DNA of 15,976 nucleotides from Bacteroidota bacterium (GTDB taxonomy: Bacteria > Bacteroidota > Bacteroidia > Flavobacteriales_F > PHOS-HE28): positions 1 to 15,976 of the forward strand of contig JAEYYE010000063.1 in NCBI GenBank assembly GCA_023430945.1, written 5' to 3'. Below, piece by piece: positions 5,750 through 13,039 of this stretch (position 1 is its first letter; the number at the start of each line of letters is the position of its first letter). The position numbers and the translations under genes were made by a program. The notes under the pieces are model-generated. The model ran no database searches. It saw only the letters and a list, made by a program, of their open reading frames with translations, and had not been told where the DNA came from.

Positions 5750-7246
5750 TTGAAACTCCAGTTCACATTCGTCCTGTTCAGCGCACTGCTGATCGCGCTC
5801 TCCGGCTGCCGGAAGGAGGAGCTTTTTACCGAAGATCCCGTAAGCCTCAGCTTCAGCAAGGACAGTATCCTGTTCGATACGGTGTTCACGCAATCGCCCG
5901 GATCGGTGATCAAGCGCTTCGTGGCGCGGAATGAAGAGAACCGTGCGGTTCGCGTTCAGATCGTGCTTGCCGGTGGGCAGCCCTCCCCTTTTCGGATCAA
6001 CGTTGATGGTATTGCCGGCATCGCTTTTTCCGATGTCGAGATCCTGGGTGGCGATAGCGTCTTCATATTCGTGGAGGCCACGCTCGATCAGAACAATGCG
6101 ACGAATCCGTTGGTGATCGAAGATCACATCCTGTTCAGTACCAATGGGAAGGAACAACAAGTGCTTCTACAGGCCTGGGGCCAGGATGCGTATTACCATG
6201 TACCGGATCAACAGATCCAAGGACTTCCTCCTTTCGGCTACGCGGCCGGTGGTTTTGATGAGAACGGCAACCAGATCTGCGGTGAATTGATAATATGGGA
6301 AAGTGATAAGCCTCATGTGGTCTTTGGTTACCAAGTCGTGGATTCCTGCAACTCGTTGCGCATCGATCCAGGCGCTCGTATTCACTTCCATGGCGGCGGC
6401 GGACTTTGGGTTTATCGCCATGGAAGGATCGAAGCGATTGGTACGCTCGATCAACCGATCACTTTCCAGAGCGATCGTCTTGAACCTGCTTACGCGGAAC
6501 TTCCCGGCCAGTGGGATCGGATCTGGGTGAACGAAGGTGCCAATGGTGCGAACAACGAGTTCACCAATGTGGTGATCAAGAATGCATTGATCGGCATACA
6601 GGCTGAATCCGATCCTTTCAGTGTTGCGGGCTGGCCCTTGAGTGAGAATAAATTGATCCTCAATAATGTGAAGATCAGGAACTGCAGCGCAGCTGGGATC
6701 TTGAGCCGCAACTTCAGGATCGAAAGCAACAATTTGTTGATCGGCGATTGCGGCCAATACGCGATGGCACTTACCGGCGCCGGCAGTTATTTCTTCAACC
6801 ATACCACCATCGCGAACTACTGGAATTACGAAGTGCGCCAGGAACCTTCGTTCATCATGACCAATTCGTTCAACGGTGAAACGCGGCTAATCGAAAGCAG
6901 CGAATTCGTGAACGGGATCATCTACGGCAACAACGGGAACGAATTCCAGTTGGAGATCGCATCACCGGAAATGCAGCAATTCACCTTCGATCGATTCCTC
7001 TTCAAGACCGATCAAGCTACGAACGACACGCAATTCTTCCCTGTCCAGGAAAGGATCTACCGCAACCAGGAGCCCGGTTTCATCAGTGTTGAGAATAGGG
7101 ATCTCGATCTCGATTCTGGCGCTTATGCACGCAACAAAGCGATACCATACCCAGGCAATATCGATGCGATCCAGGACATTGAAGGAAGGGATCGTTGCGA
7201 AGGATTTCCCGATCTCGGCGCCTACGAGTTCTGTGAGGGCGAGTGA
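5750..7246 (+). CDS. Surface lipoprotein with beta-helix and choice-of-anchor Q-like C-terminus
   Basis: A 498-residue lipoprotein. The signal peptide ends in the lipobox LSGC at 17-20, so Cys20 is the lipidated residue. Residues about 25-145 look like a beta-sandwich (SILFDTVFTQSPGSVIKRF, SPFRINVDGI, VEILGGDSVFIFVE, ILFSTNG), a module seen at the N-terminus of many Bacteroidota surface lipoproteins. From about 185 to 430 short strands with N/I/G turns (NVVIKNALIGIQ, NKLILNNVKIRNCSAAGI, NLLIGDCGQYAM) suggest a right-handed parallel beta-helix. The end, DIEGRDRCEGFPDLGAYEF, matches the D-x2-G-R ... D-[IL]-G-A-Y-E mark of choice-of-anchor Q domains. Ligand unknown; polysaccharide binding is only a guess. 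There is no ATG: TTG at 5750 gives a normal MKLQF start, while TTG at 5741 overlaps the -7 box. The 3' end overlaps the convergent reductase by 25 bases. Confidence 0.85.
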   Translation: MKLQFTFVLFSALLIALSGCRKEELFTEDPVSLSFSKDSILFDTVFTQSPGSVIKRFVARNEENRAVRVQIVLAGGQPSPFRINVDGIAGIAFSDVEILGGDSVFIFVEATLDQNNATNPLVIEDHILFSTNGKEQQVLLQAWGQDAYYHVPDQQIQGLPPFGYAAGGFDENGNQICGELIIWESDKPHVVFGYQVVDSCNSLRIDPGARIHFHGGGGLWVYRHGRIEAIGTLDQPITFQSDRLEPAYAELPGQWDRIWVNEGANGANNEFTNVVIKNALIGIQAESDPFSVAGWPLSENKLILNNVKIRNCSAAGILSRNFRIESNNLLIGDCGQYAMALTGAGSYFFNHTTIANYWNYEVRQEPSFIMTNSFNGETRLIESSEFVNGIIYGNNGNEFQLEIASPEMQQFTFDRFLFKTDQATNDTQFFPVQERIYRNQEPGFISVENRDLDLDSGAYARNKAIPYPGNIDAIQDIEGRDRCEGFPDLGAYEFCEGE

Positions 7247-8319
7247 TCCAGGCTGATCAGGAATTCCATCGTATCAACTCCATCGGCGTAATCGGTGAGT
7301 GAAGGCATCTGCGCCATACCGAACGGAGTATATCCGTGGCCAACGGTGCACTGGATCGAACCCTCCTCCTGCTCCAGCCTTCCTGCCAGAGCGGAACGAT
7401 CGGTGTAGCGTTCGTAAAAAAGGGCACTCACCGGACTTGCGAGCGCCCGATCTTCCTTCAGCAACATGAAACCATTTTCGAGAAAAGGCACTTGATCCAA
7501 AAGCCAAAGAGCACGGGTGTAATCGTAATTATTGGCGTACTTGTTATGCTGGATCACAGCATTATGTGAATAAAGCCCCTCAAAGATCCGATCGAGGTTG
7601 AAGTCCTCCGGAACGAACAGCTTGGATACATTGCGGCAGCCCAGCCCGAAATACCGGAACACATCCTCACCGAGTGCTTCGATCTCCGCTTTTGTTTCCG
7701 ATCCATCCAGGACAGCCACGCTAACGCGGCTCTTGCGAATGATCCGTGGGAGATGCCCGAAATAATGTTCGAAATAGCGCGCCGTGTTGTTGCTACCGGT
7801 CGCGATCACCGCATCCACATGGCCCAGCTTTCCGTGGGTGATCTTGATCTGATCGGAAGTTCCCGGCACCAGTTCATTCAAAAGCCGGATCAATGCGGGG
7901 ATCAGTTCCGGTTCCTGCGAAGAACATTTCACCGCCGCCGAGTGTCCTGAAAGCCAGACGCAGATCACATCGTGCAGGCCAACGAGCGGAATATTTCCGG
8001 CAAGAACTAATCCGATCGTTCTCACAGCGCGATCAGATCCGAGCGACGGATACCGATCCCCCCAATCCTTGATCCGATCGCGATCCAAAGTCTGGCCCCA
8101 AACTTTGAACGCGTGGCGCACATTCTCTTCCGTGGCCCAACCGTTGAACTGTGAAGCTCGCTTGATCGCGGCATCGAGCAGATCGTATTCTTCCTTCGTT
8201 GTCCCACTCGTGTGGCCCGGCCATTCCTCCGACCCACCCAACACACCCATGATCGAACCCAGTTGCGCCAACGCTGGAATGCGCTGGACCAGATCGATCG
8301 ATCGAGATACCTCTTCCAT
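7222..8319 (-). CDS. Acyl-CoA reductase, LuxC family
   Basis: A 365-residue member of the LuxC-like acyl-CoA reductase family (aldehyde dehydrogenase fold), shorter than luminous-bacteria LuxC (about 480) but the usual size for the Bacteroidota form. Visible marks are GLVLAGNIPLVG at 103-114, VIATGSNNTARYFEHYF near 171-187, and the active-site Cys228 in YFGLGCRNVSKLFVP. By family knowledge it would reduce a fatty acyl group, held on the Cys as a thioester, to an aldehyde with NADPH; no luxDABE genes are present, so light production is not implied. The ATG at 8319 is chosen because upstream in-frame codons run through the ferredoxin promoter and gene start. A -7 box for it lies at 8385-8392. 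Divergent from the ferredoxin, a neighbourhood I recall as common in Bacteroidota. The 3' end overlaps the lipoprotein gene. Confidence 0.85.
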   Translation of the reverse strand: MEEVSRSIDLVQRIPALAQLGSIMGVLGGSEEWPGHTSGTTKEEYDLLDAAIKRASQFNGWATEENVRHAFKVWGQTLDRDRIKDWGDRYPSLGSDRAVRTIGLVLAGNIPLVGLHDVICVWLSGHSAAVKCSSQEPELIPALIRLLNELVPGTSDQIKITHGKLGHVDAVIATGSNNTARYFEHYFGHLPRIIRKSRVSVAVLDGSETKAEIEALGEDVFRYFGLGCRNVSKLFVPEDFNLDRIFEGLYSHNAVIQHNKYANNYDYTRALWLLDQVPFLENGFMLLKEDRALASPVSALFYERYTDRSALAGRLEQEEGSIQCTVGHGYTPFGMAQMPSLTDYADGVDTMEFLISLDHSPSQNS

Positions 8320-8337
8320 TGCTACTTTTTGATCGGC

Positions 8338-8345
8338 TATCTTTG
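8338..8345 (+). promoter_or_regulatory. -7 box TATCTTTG for the ferredoxin
   Basis: An exact TAnnTTTG match in the word GATCGGCTATCTTTGCAGCC, which is nearly identical to the word before the lipoprotein gene at 5730. A TTG at 8319-8321 is 16 bases upstream. Expected start of transcription is near 8351, giving a leader of about 54 bases before the ATG at 8405. Confidence 0.6.
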
Positions 8346-8384
8346 CAGCCCGTAAGAACATGCTCCCTGCCCGGGAACAAAGCA

Positions 8385-8392
8385 CAAAAGTA
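8385..8392 (-). promoter_or_regulatory. -7 box TACTTTTG for the acyl-CoA reductase
   Basis: On the minus strand 8392 to 8385 reads TACTTTTG, an exact TAnnTTTG match. Transcription would start near 8378 and give a leader of about 60 bases before the ATG at 8319. The box sits downstream of the plus-strand promoter at 8338, so the two divergent transcripts should overlap at their 5' ends. No clear -33 element. Confidence 0.45.
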
Positions 8393-8404
8393 GCCCGTAC
8401 CTCC

Positions 8405-8752
8405 ATGGCGATCATGATCACAGACGAATGCATCAATTGTGGTGCATGCGAACCGGAATGTCCGAACAACGCCATCTACGAAGGCGGCGTTGAGTGGCGC
8501 CTTTCGGATGGAACGTCTCTCCATGGCCCGCAGGTAACGCCGATGGGATCGGTGTTGAATGCCGATGAAGCGTATGCGCCAAAGGCGATGGACATCTACT
8601 TCATCATCCCGGACAAGTGCACGGAATGCACTGGTTTCCATGATGAACCGCAATGCGCCGCTGTATGTCCGGTAGATTGCTGTGTGGACGATCCCGACCA
8701 CCGCGAGACCAAGGAGCAGCTGATGGCGAAGAAGGAATTCATGCACCTTTGA
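8405..8752 (+). CDS. 2[4Fe-4S] ferredoxin
   Basis: A 115-residue electron carrier with two iron-sulphur motifs. The first is C-x2-C-x2-C-x3-C-P in ECINCGACEPECPNNAIY; the second is CTECTGFHDEPQCAAVCPVDCC, with the longer eight-residue gap between its second and third Cys that is typical of the long-type bacterial ferredoxins. Eight ligands plus one extra Cys are present. A 40-residue linker separates the motifs, as in the Bacteroidota orthologues I recall. The ATG at 8405 (MAIMITDEC) is preferred to an upstream ATG at 8360 because the family begins right at this strand. Promoter box at 8338. Electron donor and acceptor are not shown by context; the divergent acyl-CoA reductase uses NADPH by family knowledge and need not be its partner. 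Confidence 0.93.
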   Translation: MAIMITDECINCGACEPECPNNAIYEGGVEWRLSDGTSLHGPQVTPMGSVLNADEAYAPKAMDIYFIIPDKCTECTGFHDEPQCAAVCPVDCCVDDPDHRETKEQLMAKKEFMHL

Positions 8753-8811
8753 TCCAGCCGATCGGAGCGCTTTTACAGGTACTTTCGAGGGAAGTTCAAC
8801 GTTCGATCCAC

Positions 8812-9663
8812 ATGCGGATCTTTTCGCTCTTCGCGTTCACCGTCTTCAGCCTGGCTGGTATTTCCCAGCCCGTAGACCCAATGATCGAAAAAGCGAACGC
8901 CTCACTCGCCGCGATCGCTACCGCTTCCACCGATCTGGAACGTGATAGTCTCAACCTTATCCTGAAAGCGGATCTAAAGGAATTGATCACCAAAGCGAAC
9001 AGTCCGGCCGTTCCGCTTGATGGATTGAAGATCAGCAAAGTGGACGCTCCTGATAAAAGCTTTCGTTTAATTACCTGGAACCTTCCGCGTGAGAACGGAA
9101 CTCATCGTTACGAAGGTCTTTTGCTTTATTCGAAGAACGGAAAAAGCAGTATCCATGAATTGAAGGATGCAACTTCCACCATCACTTCACCTGAAACTCC
9201 GGAACTTTCTATCGATCAGTGGTATGGAGCGTTGTATTACGAAGTCGTTCCTGTGAAGAAAGGCGGAAAGAACTACTACACGCTACTCGGTTGGAAAGGT
9301 CACGACAGGGTTGAAACACAAAAGGTGATCGATGTGCTTCACTTCAAAGGCGGAACGCCGCGTTTTGGCGCCCCGATCTTCGGCAGCGGAAAGCTGAAAC
9401 GGAACAGGAAGGTCTTCAACTTTTCGATCCATTCCAGCATGGCGCTGCGCTACGACCCGAACTACGAGGGCATCGTAATGGACCACCTCTCTCCTTCGCG
9501 CCCCGATCTGGAAGGCCAGTTCGCATTCTACGGGCCGGACATGAGCTACGATGCTTATGTGTGGAAAAAAGATCATTGGGAATTCCAGCGGGACATCGAT
9601 GCGCGCGATCGCAACCGATCGGACAGGCCTTTCAATGCGCCGCCGCCCGCACCGAAGCCTTGA
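8812..9663 (+). CDS. Exported protein of unknown function
   Basis: A 283-residue protein I do not recognise. The N-terminus MRIFSLFAFTVFSLAGISQP is a clear Sec signal, probably cut near AGIS/Q, with no lipobox Cys; the mature protein should be periplasmic or secreted. Residues about 20-65 are predicted helical and charged; the rest is rich in short aromatic strands (LITWNLPREN, YEGLLLYSKNG, WYGALYYEVVPVKKGGKNYYTLLGWKGHD), suggesting a beta-rich fold. The tail has a basic/acidic patch (RDIDARDRNRSDRP) and ends in prolines. The ATG at 8812 is preferred because it starts the signal peptide. A weak -7-like word TACTTTCG is at 8780-8787. It sits between the ferredoxin and serC, which in relatives I recall as neighbours. 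Confidence 0.85.
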   Translation: MRIFSLFAFTVFSLAGISQPVDPMIEKANASLAAIATASTDLERDSLNLILKADLKELITKANSPAVPLDGLKISKVDAPDKSFRLITWNLPRENGTHRYEGLLLYSKNGKSSIHELKDATSTITSPETPELSIDQWYGALYYEVVPVKKGGKNYYTLLGWKGHDRVETQKVIDVLHFKGGTPRFGAPIFGSGKLKRNRKVFNFSIHSSMALRYDPNYEGIVMDHLSPSRPDLEGQFAFYGPDMSYDAYVWKKDHWEFQRDIDARDRNRSDRPFNAPPPAPKP

Positions 9664-9728
9664 ATCGCGATCCACAGACTTCGTTGAATAACTACGTTGA
9701 ATAGCTTCCGGGCCGATCGTGGCAAGCC

Positions 9729-9751
9729 TACCTTTGCCGATCACAAAGGAG
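9729..9751 (+). promoter_or_regulatory. -7 box TACCTTTG and Shine-Dalgarno AAAGGAG for the serC operon
   Basis: TACCTTTG at 9729-9736 is an exact TAnnTTTG. It is followed at 9745-9751 by AAAGGAG, eight bases before the ATG at 9760. This is the only good Shine-Dalgarno upstream of a gene start in the window and decides the serC start against in-frame codons upstream. Two copies of CGTTGAATA, 13 bases apart, lie upstream at 9682-9690 and 9695-9703. Confidence 0.65.
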
Positions 9752-9759
9752 TCGGTAGT

Positions 9760-10848
9760 ATGACAACGCTCACGAAGAAGAAGGTCCATAATTACAGTGC
9801 AGGTCCATGCATCCTTCCGCAGGAAGTATTTGAGAAGGCCGCCGAAGCGGTGCTCGATTTCGAAGGAAGCGGGCTCAGCATCCTTGAGATCAGCCACCGA
9901 AGCAAGCCGTTCGAAGCGGTGATGTCGCGCGCACAGCAATTGGTGAAGGAAACGCTCGGCGCCCCCGATCGCTACCAGGTGGTCTTCCTCGGCGGTGGCG
10001 CGAGCCTTGGCTTCCATATGGTGCCACTGAACTATTTGCGTGCGGGCGGGAAGTCGGCCTACGCCAATACGGGTGAATGGGCGTCACGCGCGATCAAGGA
10101 AAGCCGTCTCGTGGGCGAAACGATCGTGGTGGCCAGCAGCGAGGACAAGAACTTCAACTACATCCCCAAAGGATTCGATATCCCTGCGGATGCGGATTAT
10201 TTCCACTTCACCAGCAACAACACGATCTTCGGAACGCAGTACAAGCAATTCCCGAAGAGCCCGGTGCCGTTGATCTGCGATATGAGCAGCGACATCTTCA
10301 GCCGTCCGGTGAATGTGGCCGATTTCGCACTGATCTACGCCGGTGCGCAGAAGAACCTCGGCCCGGCCGGTGCCACGGTGTATCTGATGGATCCCAATGC
10401 GCTCGGGAAGACCGGGCGGAAATTGAGCCCGATGCTCGATCTGAAGAACCATGCCGACAAGGGAAGCATGTACAACACACCGCCTGTATTCGCGGTGTAT
10501 GTGAGCATGTTGACCCTGGAATGGATCCAGAGGAAAGGCGGCGTGAAGGAGATCGAGAAGTTGAACAACGCGAAAGCGAAGCTGCTTTACGATGCGATCG
10601 ACCGGTTGCCACTCTTCAAGGGAACAACTGCCGTTGAGGACCGATCGGTGATGAACGTGACCTTCGTGCTGAACGATCCAGCATTGGAACCGCAGTTCGA
10701 TGCGCTTTGGAAGGAAGCTTCCATCAGCGGGATCCGCGGACATCGCAGCGTTGGCGGGTACAGGGCGAGCATGTACAATGCTTTGCCGATCGAAAGCGTG
10801 CAGGCACTTGTGGAAGTAATGGAGGAATTCTCGAAGAAGAACGGATGA
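9760..10848 (+). CDS. serC: Phosphoserine aminotransferase
   Basis: A full-length 362-residue PLP enzyme of serine synthesis that transaminates 3-phosphohydroxypyruvate with glutamate to phosphoserine; it can also act in the pyridoxal phosphate pathway. Family marks: HNYSAGPCILPQEVFEKAAE at the N-terminus, ISHRSKPFEAV, LGGGASLGFHMVPLN with the phosphate/PLP region, and the Schiff-base Lys198 in YAGAQKNLGPAG. The C-terminal GIRGHRSVGGYRASMYNALP, with the substrate-phosphate arginines, is complete. The start is fixed by a Shine-Dalgarno eight bases upstream. The stop overlaps the serA ATG by four bases; serC leads an operon serC-serA-DUF1015-yggS. Confidence 0.97.
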   Translation: MTTLTKKKVHNYSAGPCILPQEVFEKAAEAVLDFEGSGLSILEISHRSKPFEAVMSRAQQLVKETLGAPDRYQVVFLGGGASLGFHMVPLNYLRAGGKSAYANTGEWASRAIKESRLVGETIVVASSEDKNFNYIPKGFDIPADADYFHFTSNNTIFGTQYKQFPKSPVPLICDMSSDIFSRPVNVADFALIYAGAQKNLGPAGATVYLMDPNALGKTGRKLSPMLDLKNHADKGSMYNTPPVFAVYVSMLTLEWIQRKGGVKEIEKLNNAKAKLLYDAIDRLPLFKGTTAVEDRSVMNVTFVLNDPALEPQFDALWKEASISGIRGHRSVGGYRASMYNALPIESVQALVEVMEEFSKKNG

Positions 10849-11822
10849 AAATACGTGTACACGCCAACGATGGGATCTCGGCCCAGGCCCGCGAAAGCCT
10901 GAAGGAGCAGGGTTTCAACATCACCACCGATCATATTCCGCAGGATCAGCTCGCCCATTTCATCCAGCAGGAAAAGGTGGATGTGCTGCTCGTGCGCAGC
11001 GCCACCAAGGTTCGCAAGGACCTGATCGACGCCTGCCCAACGTTGAAACTGATCGGCCGCGGTGGCGTTGGCCTCGATAACATCGATGTGGCGTACGCGA
11101 AGGAAAAAGGCATCGGGGTTATCAACACACCGGCTGCCTCGACCACCAGCGTAGCCGAATTGGTGATCGCGCACCTCTTCACCCTCATGCGCAACCTGCA
11201 CAAGGCGAATCGCCGCATGCCGAAGGAAGGTGCCACTGCCTTCAAGGAGATGAAGAAGGAATACGAGAAGGGAACGGAATTGCGCGGAAAAACGCTCGGC
11301 GTGATCGGTTTTGGCCGCATCGGCCGCTGCACCGCGAGCTATGCGCTCGGTTGCGGCATGAAAGTGATCTACGTGGATCGGAGTTCATCCATCGAAGCGA
11401 TCGGTGTGGAAGTGGGCGGCATGAACGTGCGTGTTCCTGTGCGGTTGGTGGATATGCAGCAACTGCTGGCACTTTCCGACGCGATCACGATCCACATCCC
11501 GGCCCCGAAGGATGGAAGACCGATCATTGGTGAAGCCGAATTCGCGCAGATGAAGAAAGGCGTTGTGATCGTGAACACCGCGCGCGGTGGCGTGGTGGAC
11601 GAGGATGCGCTCATCGCTGCGATCAACAGTGGAAAAGTGCGCGGCGCAGCGCTCGATGTGTTCACCAACGAACCAACTCCACGAGAAGATCTTCTGGCCA
11701 CCGATCAGATCAGCCTCAGTCCGCATATCGGTGGCGCCACGATCGAAGCGCAGGATCGCGTGGGCGACGAACTCGCCGAGCAGATCATCTCCTGGCATTC
11801 CACTGCGGATATCGATCGATGA
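10845..11822 (+). CDS. serA: D-3-phosphoglycerate dehydrogenase, short form without ACT domain
   Basis: A 325-residue D-2-hydroxyacid dehydrogenase; next to serC this is the 3-phosphoglycerate dehydrogenase that starts serine synthesis. The Rossmann motif GFGRIG is at 155-160 and Asp178 after the second strand points to NAD rather than NADP. The catalytic triad is intact: Arg247 in NTARGGVVDE, Glu276 in DVFTNEP, His294 in SPHIGGATIEA. It ends soon after the catalytic domain, so the C-terminal ACT domain that gives serine feedback inhibition in the roughly 410-residue type is missing; control by serine, if any, must be elsewhere. Start and stop both overlap neighbours by four bases (ATGA). Confidence 0.95.
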   Translation: MKIRVHANDGISAQARESLKEQGFNITTDHIPQDQLAHFIQQEKVDVLLVRSATKVRKDLIDACPTLKLIGRGGVGLDNIDVAYAKEKGIGVINTPAASTTSVAELVIAHLFTLMRNLHKANRRMPKEGATAFKEMKKEYEKGTELRGKTLGVIGFGRIGRCTASYALGCGMKVIYVDRSSSIEAIGVEVGGMNVRVPVRLVDMQQLLALSDAITIHIPAPKDGRPIIGEAEFAQMKKGVVIVNTARGGVVDEDALIAAINSGKVRGAALDVFTNEPTPREDLLATDQISLSPHIGGATIEAQDRVGDELAEQIISWHSTADIDR

Positions 11823-13039
11823 TCTCGCTTCGTCCGTTCCGTGCCTGGCGCCCGGTGCCGGACAAGGCCGCATTTGTGGGATCGCGATCCTACGTGACCT
11901 ATACCCCTGAGGAACTCGCCGAGAAGCTTCGCCGCGATCCATACAGTTTCCTGCACGTGATCCATCCGCAGGAGAACACCGATGCCGGAGGATCGCAACG
12001 CGAAAGCCGGTACAAACTGATCCGGAACGCCTTCCGCCGGTTCTGCGAACAGGGGATCATGCTGCGCGATGAGCGGCCTTCCATCTACCTGTATGAACAG
12101 CACGCACATGGTAATGTTTCGCGTGGCCTGATCACGGGTGTAAGCGTAATGGATTATTTGAAGGGCACGATCAAGGTCCACGAGCAGACCCTAACCGTGC
12201 GTGAGCAATTGTTCACTGAATATCTCCACGCCACGGGCATCAATGCGGAACCTGTGCTGCTCGCCACCCCGCCCGGCACCGACTGGCCTGCGTTGCTCGA
12301 TCCGTTGCGCAGCGGACCGCCGTGCTACGAATTCATCACCAACGATGGCATACAGCACCGCTTGTGGGTGAGCGATGATATGGATCTGCGCACAACGCTG
12401 CAGCGAAAATTCGCTGAGATCCCTTCACTCTACATCGCTGATGGCCATCACCGCATGGCCTCGAGCGCCCGTCTCGCAGAAGAACAATGCTGCACCGATG
12501 TGGATCCGGCTGCGTGGTGCCTGGCGTACATCGTACCGCACGACCAACTTTTCATCTACAATTTCGATCGCGTCGTTTCGTCACTTGGCCAACTCACTCC
12601 GGCCGAGTTCCTGGAAAAGCTTTCCGCGATCGGAGATCTTGCTCCTGTGCGATCGGCGCGATCGGCGCCAGGGATCATATCGATCCGCACTTCGGCAGGC
12701 TGGCATTCATTGAAATTGCCGGATCTTTCCAAGGATGCAGCTCCAGTGGAAAGGCTTGATGCCGCCCGGCTGAACAGCATGATCCTCGCACCGATCCTGG
12801 GCATCACCGATCTGCGGTCCGATCGGCGGATCTCTTTCGTACCGGGCATTTGTGGGACCGTGGAATTGGAGAAACTGGTCGACGATGGCAGCGCGGCCGC
12901 AGCATTCCACCTGCACCCGGTGAGCTTCACCGAAATGCGAGCTGTGGCCGACACCGGAGGGATCATGTCGCCGAAAAGCACCTACATCGAGCCTAAATTG
13001 CGAAGCGGGATCACCGTGTATTCGCTGGAGGATGTCTGA
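11819..13039 (+). CDS. DUF1015 family protein in the serine operon
   Basis: A 406-residue cytosolic protein of the DUF1015 family. It has the family's opening ISLRPFRAWRPVPDKA and SYVTYTPEELAEKL, the HEQT motif at 121-124, and LYIADGHHRMASSARLA with DGHHR at 208-212. The gene lies between serA and yggS with overlapping start (four bases) and stop (eight bases), so it is translated with the serine enzymes. The exact function is not established to my knowledge. A DGHHR-type motif also occurs in ParB/sulfiredoxin-fold proteins, including an archaeal ADP-dependent serine kinase and SbnI, so a link to serine or phosphoserine handling is a reasonable but untested inference. Family assignment sure, function unsure. 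Confidence 0.92.
   Translation: MISLRPFRAWRPVPDKAAFVGSRSYVTYTPEELAEKLRRDPYSFLHVIHPQENTDAGGSQRESRYKLIRNAFRRFCEQGIMLRDERPSIYLYEQHAHGNVSRGLITGVSVMDYLKGTIKVHEQTLTVREQLFTEYLHATGINAEPVLLATPPGTDWPALLDPLRSGPPCYEFITNDGIQHRLWVSDDMDLRTTLQRKFAEIPSLYIADGHHRMASSARLAEEQCCTDVDPAAWCLAYIVPHDQLFIYNFDRVVSSLGQLTPAEFLEKLSAIGDLAPVRSARSAPGIISIRTSAGWHSLKLPDLSKDAAPVERLDAARLNSMILAPILGITDLRSDRRISFVPGICGTVELEKLVDDGSAAAAFHLHPVSFTEMRAVADTGGIMSPKSTYIEPKLRSGITVYSLEDV

Noticed and set aside
9682..9703. Two copies of CGTTGAATA 13 bases apart upstream of serC
   Set aside because: Only two 9-base copies, not aligned with the -7 box; too little to claim an operator, so only noted with the serC promoter.
9283..10017. A 244-codon minus-strand frame spanning the exported protein gene and serC
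   Set aside because: It crosses two well-supported plus-strand genes and the serC promoter and has no recognisable content.
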